NCBI RefSeq assembly: GCF_001854605.1
Contig: NZ_MKJU01000025.1
Coordinates: 62,378-126,377 of the forward strand
Direction of reading: 5' to 3'
DNA: 64,000 nucleotides
From: Pseudoalteromonas amylolytica
GTDB lineage: Bacteria > Pseudomonadota > Gammaproteobacteria > Enterobacterales > Alteromonadaceae
The notes beneath the pieces are model-generated. The model was given only the letters and a program-made list of their open reading frames with translations. It ran no database searches and was not told where the DNA came from. Shown here piece after piece: positions 16,769-24,641 of the stretch. The first letter of the stretch is position 1, and the number at the start of each line of letters is the position of its first letter. Both the position numbers and the translations under genes were made by a program.

Positions 16769-16894
16769 TTAGTTGGGCTCCCAACCACATCGGCAGTACC
16801 AACCATTAGGCTCAACCGTACCATCTGTTGGTACAACACTTTCCATCTCAAAGCGAGCTTCCAGCTCTTCAACTTCATACATTTCATTTTGCAT
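16769..16894 (-). CDS. Putative RiPP precursor peptide, 41 residues
   Basis: An AAGGAA ribosome site lies about six bases before the ATG. The first 19 residues are acidic (seven Glu, including EVEELEARFEME), like a leader. The C-terminal part after TDGT is VEPNGWYCRCGWEPN, rich in Trp, Gly and Cys with a CxC pair, which fits a modified core. EPNGW and GWEPN frame the YCRC centre almost as a mirror. The gene is the first of a minus-strand operon and is followed by a hairpin and a PqqD-like/M50 protease. No known precursor family is recognised. A short acidic protein of another kind is the alternative. Confidence 0.65.
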   Translation of the reverse strand: MQNEMYEVEELEARFEMESVVPTDGTVEPNGWYCRCGWEPN

Positions 16895-17304
16895 ATTAAT
16901 TTCCTTCTTAATATAAATAAATTAGTAAAAGCTCAAATTGAAAATGAGACAATGAACTTACCTACAGTAAGGTTGCGGGAAAGGAAAAGTCCATTTTTAA
17001 AGGCTCATATCCGTTTGAGCCATTTAACCTTAGAATATGATTTATGATGTGGCAAAGGTAAACTTAATATTATTTTATTGTTTTTTATAGGTGGTTAATA
17101 ATTATGTTTTTTTAGTTGTTGTGTTTTTTTTATTTGGGTGGTGAGATGCTGTTTGAGATATTATTATTTATATTTAGGTGTTTATTATTTTATTCATTTT
17201 ATCTTATTTATGGCTGTCATAATGTAGGCGCATATCTACACGTAGCATCACATACTCAATTCAAACTTGGGTGTGGCTGTTCATCTATTCAAAAGCTTGC
17301 AAGT
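16895..17304. other. AT-rich upstream region of the peptide operon
   Basis: About 410 very AT-rich bases. Read on the minus strand there is a stem GGCTCA/TGAGCC (17001-17020) roughly 110 bases before the peptide start, and TTTACC followed 17 bases later by CATATT (17035-17070 region) as a possible promoter. No convincing second peptide gene or other reading frame was found on either strand. Confidence 0.4.
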
Positions 17305-17892
17305 TTACAAAGGTAAGGTTTCACCAGTGGGGTAGTGACTAAGTTTGCCTGCTGAGTGTGTCTCTTGGGTTTGCAAAGTATGCCACTCAGTTGACAGTTT
17401 AATAATGACTTGTCTGCTGCGCGAAAAAATGACTAATTCAGAATGAGTCTGTGTTGGGGAATGAGTTGGGTCATCAATCAAGTTTGTATAAAGCTTAACG
17501 CTTGCACCTTTAGTATTCGAGTTAAACTCGATAGATCTAAGCTTTTGATCGTGGCCATAGGATATATGAGTAGGTTTTAGGGAAAAATGCTCATCGCCTG
17601 TTTTGCGACTTTTTATACTCAGATAGAGTGTTTCGTTACCAGTGTAGGTAACGCGTCGGCTTAAATCTCCAAATGTACCCTGCAAGCCGTTGTGATATTT
17701 AATATCTACCTTTTTGTCGAATTCGGCTTGCTCGATAATCGCTTGTAACATGTTTTTTTGCACATTATCTAGATTAAAGCGCGCTAAGCTTGACTGCTGA
17801 GTAGAGAGTCCATCTGAGTGCGCTGGTTTTATTTGCTGAGCATTGATATTAAGTGTCGTGCAAAAAAGTAGTGGGAATAACATGAATCTCAT
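17305..17892 (-). CDS. Exported protein of unknown function
   Basis: I chose the internal ATG because AGGA lies nine bases before it; the ATG three codons earlier has the same AGGA only two bases away. The product has a signal peptide (MRFMLFPLLFCTTLNINAQQ, cut probably after NAQ or INA), then about 175 residues with mixed beta segments and no Cys after the signal. No domain is recognised. It lies just upstream of the peptide operon on the same strand but 410 bases away, so it is probably a separate unit. It could be a periplasmic or secreted protein. Confidence 0.65.
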   Translation of the reverse strand: MRFMLFPLLFCTTLNINAQQIKPAHSDGLSTQQSSLARFNLDNVQKNMLQAIIEQAEFDKKVDIKYHNGLQGTFGDLSRRVTYTGNETLYLSIKSRKTGDEHFSLKPTHISYGHDQKLRSIEFNSNTKGASVKLYTNLIDDPTHSPTQTHSELVIFSRSRQVIIKLSTEWHTLQTQETHSAGKLSHYPTGETLPL

Positions 17893-17976
17893 ATAAGCCA
17901 TATCCTTGTAGCTTGGATTATTTAGTATCTTAACTTGCGAAGGTACTTTATAGCAAAATCAAATACTTTATAGCTA

Positions 17977-18402
17977 TTACTCACTCACTTTCTGTGTATC
18001 AGGGCATGGGCAATCATGGCTTTTACTTGCGTGACATAGTCGGTAATTACGCAAGTGCGCTGTTGCGACTAATATTGAACCTAGTAAGGTTAGCACCTTC
18101 TCGCCTACCTCACCTAAATGGATGTTATTTGAAAAAAGTGCTGCCACTAGCATCATTAAGCCCATACCGCCGATGAGTAATAGCCGGTAATCTTGATGCT
18201 GTTTACACCCAAGTGTGAGCGCAAATAGACTACTTGGCAGCACGGCTACTATCATCCAAATATGAAACGCCTCGTTGCCAAGGGGGAGTGCCGTTAGGCT
18301 GGGCAACAAGGATAAAAGTATGGGCAGTAGCAAGCAGTGAATGCTGCACATGACGGATAAACCAACTGCAAATTTGTCTGTTACGCGCTGGGCAGTTCTC
18401 AT
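17977..18402 (-). CDS. MerC-domain inner-membrane protein, probably Zur-regulated
   Basis: The 141-residue protein has four hydrophobic segments and the MerC signature SVMCSIHCLLLPILLSLLPS near the N-terminus, where the CxxxC pair binds metal. The C-terminus carries further His/Cys (LCHASKSHDCPCPD). Classical MerC imports Hg(II), but single chromosomal copies without other mer genes are usually linked to zinc. An almost perfect Zur-type operator lies about 60 bases upstream, which supports a zinc role. AAGGAAAAG precedes the ATG. It is monocistronic. Confidence 0.85.
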   Translation of the reverse strand: MRTAQRVTDKFAVGLSVMCSIHCLLLPILLSLLPSLTALPLGNEAFHIWMIVAVLPSSLFALTLGCKQHQDYRLLLIGGMGLMMLVAALFSNNIHLGEVGEKVLTLLGSILVATAHLRNYRLCHASKSHDCPCPDTQKVSE

Positions 18403-18462
18403 TCTACTTTTCCTTTTTGATGGGTTAGTCGCTTAGTGAGCTCACGGCAAATAACACCGAAC

Positions 18463-18478
18463 TGTTATAGTATAACAT
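18463..18478 (-). promoter_or_regulatory. Zur-type operator upstream of the MerC-domain gene
   Basis: TGTTATAGTATAACA is a near-perfect palindrome around one central base and contains GTTATANTATAAC, the core of the enterobacterial Zur box as I know it. It is about 60 bases upstream of the MerC-domain start. Confidence 0.7.
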
Positions 18479-18739
18479 ATCTTTAATGGGTAAATATAGA
18501 ATCTTGAACTGAACTTACTCTAAGTGTCGTACCCTCTCTTTTGCTTCGCGTACTTTCTCGGTTCAGGTCGGTAAGTGATTAAAGACGCGCTAAAAAACTA
18601 GTTTAGGTAGATGCTGAAGTGCTGTAGAGTCAATCGTGGGTATTCGTACGGGCTTTAAATATAAACACAAAAACTAACCAAGTACGAGTGAGAGTACCTG
18701 ACAAAAACATCCTCAAGCTCCAATAAAAAGGAAGTACAA
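18479..18739. other. Intergenic stretch between the Zur operator and the exported methyltransferase gene
   Basis: About 260 bases with no supported gene. The right end must hold the promoter of the methyltransferase-like gene; an AAGGAAG ribosome site is at its edge. No repeat or RNA structure stands out. Confidence 0.35.
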
Positions 18740-19582
18740 ATGAAACATACCAAATTGCTCGCAGGCATAACATCTGTGTTAATTTCAATTGGTACCACCA
18801 ATGTATTTGCGCAATCAAGTGATAAAGATGCAATCTGGCAAGCTGTGAATAACAATCCTCACCGCACTGAGCAAGAGGCTAAACGCGATGTGTATCGCAA
18901 CCCTGAACAAGTGCTACGCTTTTTTGGTATAGATGAAGCCTCTGCGGTAGGTGAGGTTGCCCCAGGCGGAGGTTGGTATACTCATATACTTGCGCCTTTG
19001 TTAAAAGAAAAAGGCCGTTATGTGGGCTTGCAACATAACCCTGCCTTTTATGGAAAGTGGCCAGATTGGGCCAAAAAGCTTGCTGCCTACCCAGATACAA
19101 TCAAAAGCGCTCCTGATTTATACGGCAGTAATGCGATTGGCACATGGTTGCCAGCCTCTGAGGGGTTGCCTGTGAAAGAGGGGTCATTAGACGTTGTCTT
19201 TATTGCTCGCACTATGCACAACTGGCAAAACCAAGGGCGACTAGAAGATGGGTTGAAACAATCCAGACTAATACTCAAAGGCGGTGGGGTATTGGCTATT
19301 ATTCAACACCGAGAGGATGAAAACTTTGCAGGCGACAGAGATGCGTCATCTAAACGTGGCCGCTGGAAGCAGTCGGACTTAATTAATGTGGTTGAGTCTT
19401 ATGGTTTTAAGCTTGCAGCAAGCTCAGAAGTTAACGCTAACCCTAAAGATACCAAAAACTATGAGAAGGGTGTTTGGACGTTGCCGCCAAGTCTTGCGCT
19501 TAAAGAAAAAGACAAAGAGGTATACACACAAATTGGAGAGTCTGACCGTATGACCCTTAAGTTTGTGAAAGTTGCGCTATGA
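18740..19582 (+). CDS. Exported SAM-methyltransferase-fold protein
   Basis: The first 24 residues are a signal peptide (LLAGITSVLISIGTTNVFAQ, cut after VFA). The mature part of about 255 residues has VGEVAPGGGWYTHILAPLL, a motif I version of a class I methyltransferase, followed by YVGLQHNP (motif post I-like) and VVFIARTMHNW (motif IV region). Export of a SAM-binding fold is unusual since SAM is cytosolic; a family of such exported proteins exists in proteobacteria but its role is not known to me. AAGGAAG precedes the ATG. It is a single gene with a strong terminator 90 bases on. Confidence 0.8.
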   Translation: MKHTKLLAGITSVLISIGTTNVFAQSSDKDAIWQAVNNNPHRTEQEAKRDVYRNPEQVLRFFGIDEASAVGEVAPGGGWYTHILAPLLKEKGRYVGLQHNPAFYGKWPDWAKKLAAYPDTIKSAPDLYGSNAIGTWLPASEGLPVKEGSLDVVFIARTMHNWQNQGRLEDGLKQSRLILKGGGVLAIIQHREDENFAGDRDASSKRGRWKQSDLINVVESYGFKLAASSEVNANPKDTKNYEKGVWTLPPSLALKEKDKEVYTQIGESDRMTLKFVKVAL

Positions 19583-19670
19583 CCTTGAGTTACCACTCAT
19601 AATTGGCGGGTATGTAGAGCTGGCAAGCGTCAGGCCGCCACTGCACTTTCCAATGATTACAAAAGCAAGC

Positions 19671-19705
19671 GAAAAGGAGGCATGTATTGCCTCCTTTTCA
19701 TTTTA
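19671..19705 (+). terminator. Terminator of the exported methyltransferase-like gene
   Basis: GAAAAGGAGGCA and TGCCTCCTTTTC form a perfect 12-bp stem with a 5-nt loop, then ATTTT. The 245 bases from here to the next gene hold no supported feature apart from that gene's presumed promoter. Confidence 0.85.
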
Positions 19706-19950
19706 CTGAGCTATTTCTATTCAATCCGCTAACCTTGCGTACTTCCACAGCAGCGGCTCAATCAAAGTCTTAAAAAGTCGTATAACTTACAGAAAAATTT
19801 CATAAAAAAAGCAACTTAGCGCAATCAAACTGACACCTATATTGGTTAATTTCTGCCCCGAAATTTCACACCGTAGACAAAATCTAGTCAGCAAAATATC
19901 GGGTGAACATCTTAATGACGATTAAAAAAAATGAAAGATTGGAGAGTAAA

Positions 19951-20949
19951 ATGAAAATAAAGCATGTTTTGCTGTGCGCGCTTGCGTTGTTGAGCACACA
20001 CAGCATGGCCGACTCACTCAAAGTCATGGCTTACAACATCATGCAATTAAATGTACAGGATTGGGATCAGGCAAACCGAGCTGAACGCTTACCTGCGGTA
20101 TTAAAGTCATTAAGTGACAGTCCAGATGTCATTCTCATCAGCGAGGCATTTAACAGTGAGGCTGAACAAGCGCTTGCACAGTTGTCGGCGCAATATCCCT
20201 ATCAAACGCCAAACGTTGGTCAGGACTGTAGCGGCAGTGGTTGGGACGCGCTAACTGGTAATTGCTCAAACAGCCCGTTTGTTATTCGTGGTGGCGTGGT
20301 TATTTTGTCAAAATATCCCATCATTTCGCAAAAAGCACACGTGTTTAACAACAGCTTAAGTGGTAGTTGGGATTACATGGCAAACAAAGGCTTTGCTTAT
20401 GTAGAAATAGAAAAAGACGCCAAGCGTTACCACCTTATTGGCACGCACCTACAAGCAACTCACGACGATGATACCCAACAAGAGCACCATGTTCGTTTGG
20501 GGCAGTTAAGTGAGATCCAAGCATTTATTGACGCTGAAAATATTCCAGCCAGTGAACCGGTTATTATCGGCGGCGACATGAATGTTGAATGGAGTAAACA
20601 GCATGAAGTGGCTGATATGCTTGCGACTTTACGGGCAGAGTTGAATTTTCAAACGCCGCTTATTGGCTCATTCCCAGCAAAATACAACTGGTTTACCAAG
20701 GCAAACGCCTACTATTTTGATTACAGCCTAGATTACAACGACACCTTGGATTACGTATTCTGGCATCGCGATCACAAACAGCCTAGCAATGCGCCTAGCA
20801 TGAGTGTTCGATATCCAAAAGCACCAAATAGCTGGTACTGGAGCTACCTGAAAGGGTATTGGAACCTCAGCGATGGTCGCTACTACCATGATGGCTATTA
20901 CAACGAGTTATCGGATCACTATCCTGTACAGGTTAACTTCGAGTACTAA
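19951..20949 (+). CDS. Secreted sphingomyelinase C-like phosphodiesterase (EEP fold)
   Basis: I start at the ATG preceded by GGAGAG; an in-frame ATG 16 codons earlier would add charged residues before the signal peptide. MKIKHVLLCALALLSTHSMA is a signal peptide. The 332-residue protein then follows the endonuclease/exonuclease/phosphatase fold: VMAYNIMQLN, a metal-binding Glu in LISEAFNSEAE, GTHLQATHDDD, VIIGGDMNVEW and the final SDHYPVQV with catalytic His. A Cys pair around SGSGWDALTGNCSNSPF and the general plan match bacterial neutral sphingomyelinase C (beta-haemolysin type). It would cleave sphingomyelin to ceramide and phosphocholine outside the cell. Other phosphodiester substrates remain possible. 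Confidence 0.82.
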   Translation: MKIKHVLLCALALLSTHSMADSLKVMAYNIMQLNVQDWDQANRAERLPAVLKSLSDSPDVILISEAFNSEAEQALAQLSAQYPYQTPNVGQDCSGSGWDALTGNCSNSPFVIRGGVVILSKYPIISQKAHVFNNSLSGSWDYMANKGFAYVEIEKDAKRYHLIGTHLQATHDDDTQQEHHVRLGQLSEIQAFIDAENIPASEPVIIGGDMNVEWSKQHEVADMLATLRAELNFQTPLIGSFPAKYNWFTKANAYYFDYSLDYNDTLDYVFWHRDHKQPSNAPSMSVRYPKAPNSWYWSYLKGYWNLSDGRYYHDGYYNELSDHYPVQVNFEY

Positions 20950-20956
20950 CATATGG

Positions 20957-20996
20957 GGCTGAGAGGTGTGGCAACATATCACTCAGCCTGTTTTTT
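20957..20996 (+). terminator. Terminator of the sphingomyelinase-like gene
   Basis: GGCTGAG and CTCAGCC form a 7-bp stem with an 18-nt loop, followed by TGTTTTTT. It sits eight bases after the stop and reaches the stop of the convergent gene. Confidence 0.7.
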
Positions 20997-21909
20997 AGTC
21001 TACGGTTGACAGTTTGCTATCTGGTGACTTAGGCCTCAGTCTCTCAATCACTGCGGCATCTACCCAATAGATATCACCATCTGTGGAAGATTGCGTTTCG
21101 CCGTCTTTTAGAACGTGTCTATTAAAGAATAGATATTTACCATCAGGAGAAACATAAGCTCCTGCTTCCATTCCAGCGGTATTAATAGAGTCACCTAAGT
21201 TTTTTGCTCTGCCCCAATCTCCGTTGGGTAGGCGAAAGCTAATATATAAGTCTTTATTTCCATAGCCATCATCTTTTTCACTGTCCCAGATGATGTACGA
21301 AGCATCTTGGGCGATGAAGGGGTGGGCGGTCCATTTGCCAGCATTGATATGTGGGCCAAGCAATACCGGCGTTTGGCGTTTGCCATCTTTTACCTCAGAA
21401 ATACGCAACACATCATTATTTTTATAATCATCAAAGATGTAAGTACCATCCGCTGAAGCTGATAAGCGCATAATTCCCCAGTCAGATCTATCAAACATGG
21501 GGCCAAGAGATTTTACCTCGGACCAGCCGCTTTGTGTACGTTGCATATATTTATTGCCTAAGTGCATAACTTTGCCATTTGGTGCGAGCGAAGGCCGCCC
21601 CACTCTTGGACCGATCACAGATTCATGCCATACGTTGTCTATTTGTTTGAATCGGATTAGCCACCATTTATCTGTATCTGCATCCTTTCTGGAAAAATAA
21701 AGCTCTTGCAAGTCAGGTGTGAAGGATGGAGTGTGGTCTCGGTGTCGAGTGCTGACGTAACCTGGGGCAAATACTTTTGGGATCATGCCAGGTGGTGTTT
21801 GGCCAAGATAGGGGCCTTTTAGTGTTGGGCGTTCACTCATTGCAAAAGCATTGGTGTTTGTTAGTAAAAACAACGTCAATAGGTGTAAAAGATAAATATT
21901 ATGTTTCAT
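20995..21909 (-). CDS. Exported WD40-like (PD40) beta-propeller protein
   Basis: The 304-residue protein starts with a signal peptide (IYLLHLLTLFLLTNTNAFA). Repeated blocks of the type TPSFTPDLQELYFSR, GRPSLAPNGKVMHLG, MRLSASADGTYIF, HPFIAQDASYIIWDS and GAYVSPDGKYLFFN are the blades of a TolB/PD40-type propeller. About five to six blades are visible. It probably acts in the periplasm or outside, binding a peptide, sugar or other ligand; no enzymatic motif is seen. It converges on the sphingomyelinase gene and has no operon partner. Confidence 0.8.
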   Translation of the reverse strand: MKHNIYLLHLLTLFLLTNTNAFAMSERPTLKGPYLGQTPPGMIPKVFAPGYVSTRHRDHTPSFTPDLQELYFSRKDADTDKWWLIRFKQIDNVWHESVIGPRVGRPSLAPNGKVMHLGNKYMQRTQSGWSEVKSLGPMFDRSDWGIMRLSASADGTYIFDDYKNNDVLRISEVKDGKRQTPVLLGPHINAGKWTAHPFIAQDASYIIWDSEKDDGYGNKDLYISFRLPNGDWGRAKNLGDSINTAGMEAGAYVSPDGKYLFFNRHVLKDGETQSSTDGDIYWVDAAVIERLRPKSPDSKLSTVD

Positions 21910-22235
21910 GATTCATTCCTGCTAAACGTTATCCATCAATTTTTGGCTTACATGTTTTAACCTTACACAAGTTGCGCTTTGGAAGCTTGAGGTTCTTATG
22001 ATTTCTGTTAGATTTTTTGGTAAATGATTGATAGTTAATTAAATTTATCTTCTTAGCCTCTGCGCTCAATCTAGCACCCGCTTGGTTAAAATATATAACC
22101 AGATCCGAAGTGATTAGGCAGGTTGTATAAGTATTAGGCTGGTGCTAAAACGCAGCGACTAGTAACTATTTTAATCCGCGACCCACACAGTTGTACTTGC
22201 TAGGATAATGAAAACTAAAAAAGGAGAAAGCAAGT
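21910..22235. other. Divergent intergenic region without a recognised element
   Basis: About 325 bases between the divergent propeller and NTF2-like genes. No reading frame, RNA gene or clear palindrome is supported. It should hold both promoters; a strong AAGGAG ribosome site for the NTF2-like gene is at its right end. Confidence 0.35.
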
Positions 22236-22703
22236 ATGAGATTTTGTACCGCATTGATATTACTATTGTTAAGCAGTAGTGTTTTAGCTGGAGGCACCGC
22301 CAAAGCACAAATCAACACATTATTTGAAGGCTATATGGCCAAATATAACCACTTTTTAGAGCATGGTGTCTTGCCAAATACACCTGAGCTATACACTGAC
22401 ACGGTTATGTTGATGTCATCACGCTCCAAGCCGAGTGTGATCACACTCGCGCAAATGAACCAGCAAGTGCAGGTTTTCTTATCAAGTCTAAAAGCTGATG
22501 GTGTGAGCTATGTTAAATGGGGCAAGGTGTCAATTCATCAACTGGATGACAACATTGCGCTGGTGAGCAACATTGCCGAGCGCTATACCAAAACAGGAAC
22601 CTTACATAATAAAGTAGGGGCCAGTTACTATGTCTATTTAATTGATGGACAATGGAAAATTTCGGCATTTGCTATACACAATGCAAAAAACACTTTAATT
22701 TAA
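22236..22703 (+). CDS. Exported NTF2/SnoaL-like protein
   Basis: The 155-residue product has a signal peptide (FCTALILLLLSSSVLA) and a mature domain of about 137 residues with the helix-then-curved-sheet pattern of NTF2-like (DUF4440/SnoaL) proteins: INTLFEGYMAKYNHFLEHG, then YYVYLIDGQWKISAFAIHN at the end. The typical W-K-I ending of the last strand is present. It is probably a periplasmic binding or small hydrolytic protein. AAGGAG precedes the ATG. It lies 29 bases before a LysR regulator on the same strand and may be co-transcribed with it. Fold assignment is by pattern only. Confidence 0.65.
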   Translation: MRFCTALILLLLSSSVLAGGTAKAQINTLFEGYMAKYNHFLEHGVLPNTPELYTDTVMLMSSRSKPSVITLAQMNQQVQVFLSSLKADGVSYVKWGKVSIHQLDDNIALVSNIAERYTKTGTLHNKVGASYYVYLIDGQWKISAFAIHNAKNTLI

Positions 22704-22732
22704 TAACACCAAAACGAACGATGTTATGATGT

Positions 22733-23605
22733 ATGCAAAGCTGGGATGACTTTCAATTACTACTGGCATTAAACAGCGCACACACCCTGCGCGGGGCGGC
22801 CAAGCTGTTGGGGATAAACCATACAACCGTCGCGCGCAGACTGCATAGTCTCAACCAGCGTTATCCCATTGCTGTATGTACAACAACACAAAACAAACTG
22901 GTTTTTAGTGAGCTTGGGGAGCAGCTACTTACCACAGCAAAAGCGATGCAAGCTCAGTTACAAAGCCAGCTACCAGCGATCCAATCCACTATTAAGCAGG
23001 CTAAGCAACAGGTTAACCTGTCTTTACCTCCTGCAATCTTACAGTTTGTGCTAATGGACGTGTTGAGTGAGTTTCAAGCGCTGTACCCTGACATTCTGCT
23101 CAATATTAACACCACCTATGCGTTAAGTGACTTAGATAGTAGCGAGGCAGATGTGGTCGTTCGTGCATCAGAACAGCTCGATGATTACTTGGTCGGGCAT
23201 CGTTTGTGTCCCATTTCGCTTGGTTACTTTATGCACCGAGATTATCTGAACAATCGCAGTGAGAAAGATATCACTTGGATAGTTGCACACAGTCAATCTC
23301 GCCCTGCTTGGTTGGCTGAAACACCATTTCCAAATGCTTCGGTCAATTTAGTTATTGAAGACTTAGTTTTGCGCCATCAAGCAGCCGAAAATGGATTGGG
23401 TATGATCAGGGGAGCGCATTACATCGCACAGCATTTTCCGCAGTTAGTTGAATTTGCGCCCAGTTCAGACTCATTTGCTGACTTGTGGGTATTAACTCAC
23501 CCAAATAAACAGTCTTTGCCTAACGTTAAAAAGCTCATTCAATTTCTACTCACCGTGATGAGAAATAAACAAAGCTTAATTAATCAAAAGGTTAAGAGCT
23601 CTTAG
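22733..23605 (+). CDS. LysR-family transcriptional regulator
   Basis: The N-terminal winged helix reads FQLLLALNSAHTLRGAAKLLGINHTTVARRL (about 7-37 with the recognition helix at the end), as in LysR-type regulators. The rest, with LPPAILQFVLMDVLSEFQALYPDILL, is the first half of the effector-binding domain. At 290 residues it is of normal length. The closing LRHQAAENGLGMIRGAHY matches the second effector subdomain. The target genes are unknown; the upstream NTF2-like gene is on the same strand, so the usual divergent target is not obvious. No strong ribosome site is seen. Confidence 0.9.
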   Translation: MQSWDDFQLLLALNSAHTLRGAAKLLGINHTTVARRLHSLNQRYPIAVCTTTQNKLVFSELGEQLLTTAKAMQAQLQSQLPAIQSTIKQAKQQVNLSLPPAILQFVLMDVLSEFQALYPDILLNINTTYALSDLDSSEADVVVRASEQLDDYLVGHRLCPISLGYFMHRDYLNNRSEKDITWIVAHSQSRPAWLAETPFPNASVNLVIEDLVLRHQAAENGLGMIRGAHYIAQHFPQLVEFAPSSDSFADLWVLTHPNKQSLPNVKKLIQFLLTVMRNKQSLINQKVKSS

Positions 23606-23774
23606 CTGAATTTATCTTTTTGTCCTTGGTTAAAGACTTGGTGTGACTATGGCTCATGCGATATTACATAAGTATCGCGTACAGGTATAATTTTGTAACA
23701 GGGGAATGTGTAGTTATTTGGAGGTTAGCAGAGGAGTTCGACCCACCCCTCTGGTATGGGTAAATAGCGCCGAT

Positions 23775-24104
23775 TTAACCGCCAGCAATTTTTACTTTGA
23801 ACTTAAGCGTTTCTAATATTTGTTTGAGCTTTTCTCTGTCGTCACCTTGAATTTCAATCACACCATCTTTCAAAGCGCCACCTTGGCCCATTTTACTCTT
23901 GAGTGTTTTGGCCAGCTTTTTTAGGTCGTGTTGCTGCGCATCAATACCCACAACCAACATAACGCCTTTGCCTTTTCTCCCTTTTGTTTGTCTCTCAATT
24001 CTTACGAATCCATCTTTGAATACTTTTGACTCCACTTCCTTTTTTGGTTCCTTGGTATCAATACGGCCCGTTTCTGTTGAATAAACTAAACGACTATCAG
24101 ACAT
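23775..24104 (-). CDS. yciH: SUI1-family translation factor homologue YciH
   Basis: The 109-residue protein has VRIERQTKGRKGKGVMLVVGID and KSKMGQGGALKDGVIEIQGD, the basic loop and conserved glycine core of the eIF1/SUI1 fold. The length and the N-terminal LVYSTETGRI match E. coli YciH. The protein binds the small ribosomal subunit and has been linked to initiation fidelity in vitro and stress. It is monocistronic and divergent from the STAS gene. Confidence 0.93.
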   Translation of the reverse strand: MSDSRLVYSTETGRIDTKEPKKEVESKVFKDGFVRIERQTKGRKGKGVMLVVGIDAQQHDLKKLAKTLKSKMGQGGALKDGVIEIQGDDREKLKQILETLKFKVKIAGG

Positions 24105-24309
24105 TTTTCTCTCACAGCTTAAAAAGAATAATGCTCAGATCATAACACTAATCTATTTCATAGCTGTAGTTTTTAGGCTGGTGGAATCAAGAAGCGAAAA
24201 AAGTGCGTTAATTTGCTCATAGTGACTTATTTGTGGCTAAACTGAATAAAGCGTTTATATTTAAGTCAGTGCATTGGATAGTAAATTCTCAATATATTAG
24301 GAGCTTAAC

Positions 24310-24615
24310 ATGAGTTTGAGCAAGAATTCTTCGGCAGACGGTAAGATATTAACAATACAAATTAGAGGGAAGTTTGACTTCAACCTAGTACAGTCATTTC
24401 GTCAGGCGTATGCCGATGTTGGTGAACAAACTGAGAAAGTAGTGGTTGACTTGAGAGAAACCGATTACATGGATAGTTCTGCGTTGGGTATGCTGCTAAA
24501 CATGAAAAAAACGCTCGCAGATTCCATCGATACCATTCAAATTACCAATTGTCGTCCGCAGCTAAAGAAAATATTGCAAATATCAAGGTTTGATAAAAAG
24601 TTTGATATTGACTGA
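24310..24615 (+). CDS. STAS-domain anti-sigma factor antagonist (CrsA/HsbA-like)
   Basis: The 101 residues form a single STAS domain. VVDLRETDYMDSSALGMLLNMKK contains the phospho-acceptor serine (Ser56 or Ser57) in the DSSxLG signature of SpoIIAA-like antagonists. The gene lies 26 bases before a three-domain regulator with both phosphatase and kinase modules. In Shewanella the equivalent pair CrsA/CrsR controls RpoS by partner switching; in Pseudomonas HsbA/HsbR links to FlgM. Here the output partner is unknown. The gene has a GGAG ribosome site nine bases before ATG. Confidence 0.85.
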   Translation: MSLSKNSSADGKILTIQIRGKFDFNLVQSFRQAYADVGEQTEKVVVDLRETDYMDSSALGMLLNMKKTLADSIDTIQITNCRPQLKKILQISRFDKKFDID

Positions 24616-24641
24616 CACACCTTTAATCAGGAGCCGTAACT

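Noticed and set aside
16697..17047. A 116-codon plus-strand frame antisense to the precursor peptide
   Set aside because: It lacks a ribosome site, has hydrophobic low-complexity composition from AT-rich DNA, and covers the better supported 41-codon gene on the other strand.
17116..17316. A 66-codon plus-strand frame in the AT-rich region before the peptide operon
   Set aside because: Low-complexity Leu/Phe/Tyr composition, no ribosome site, and it runs into the end of a real minus-strand gene.
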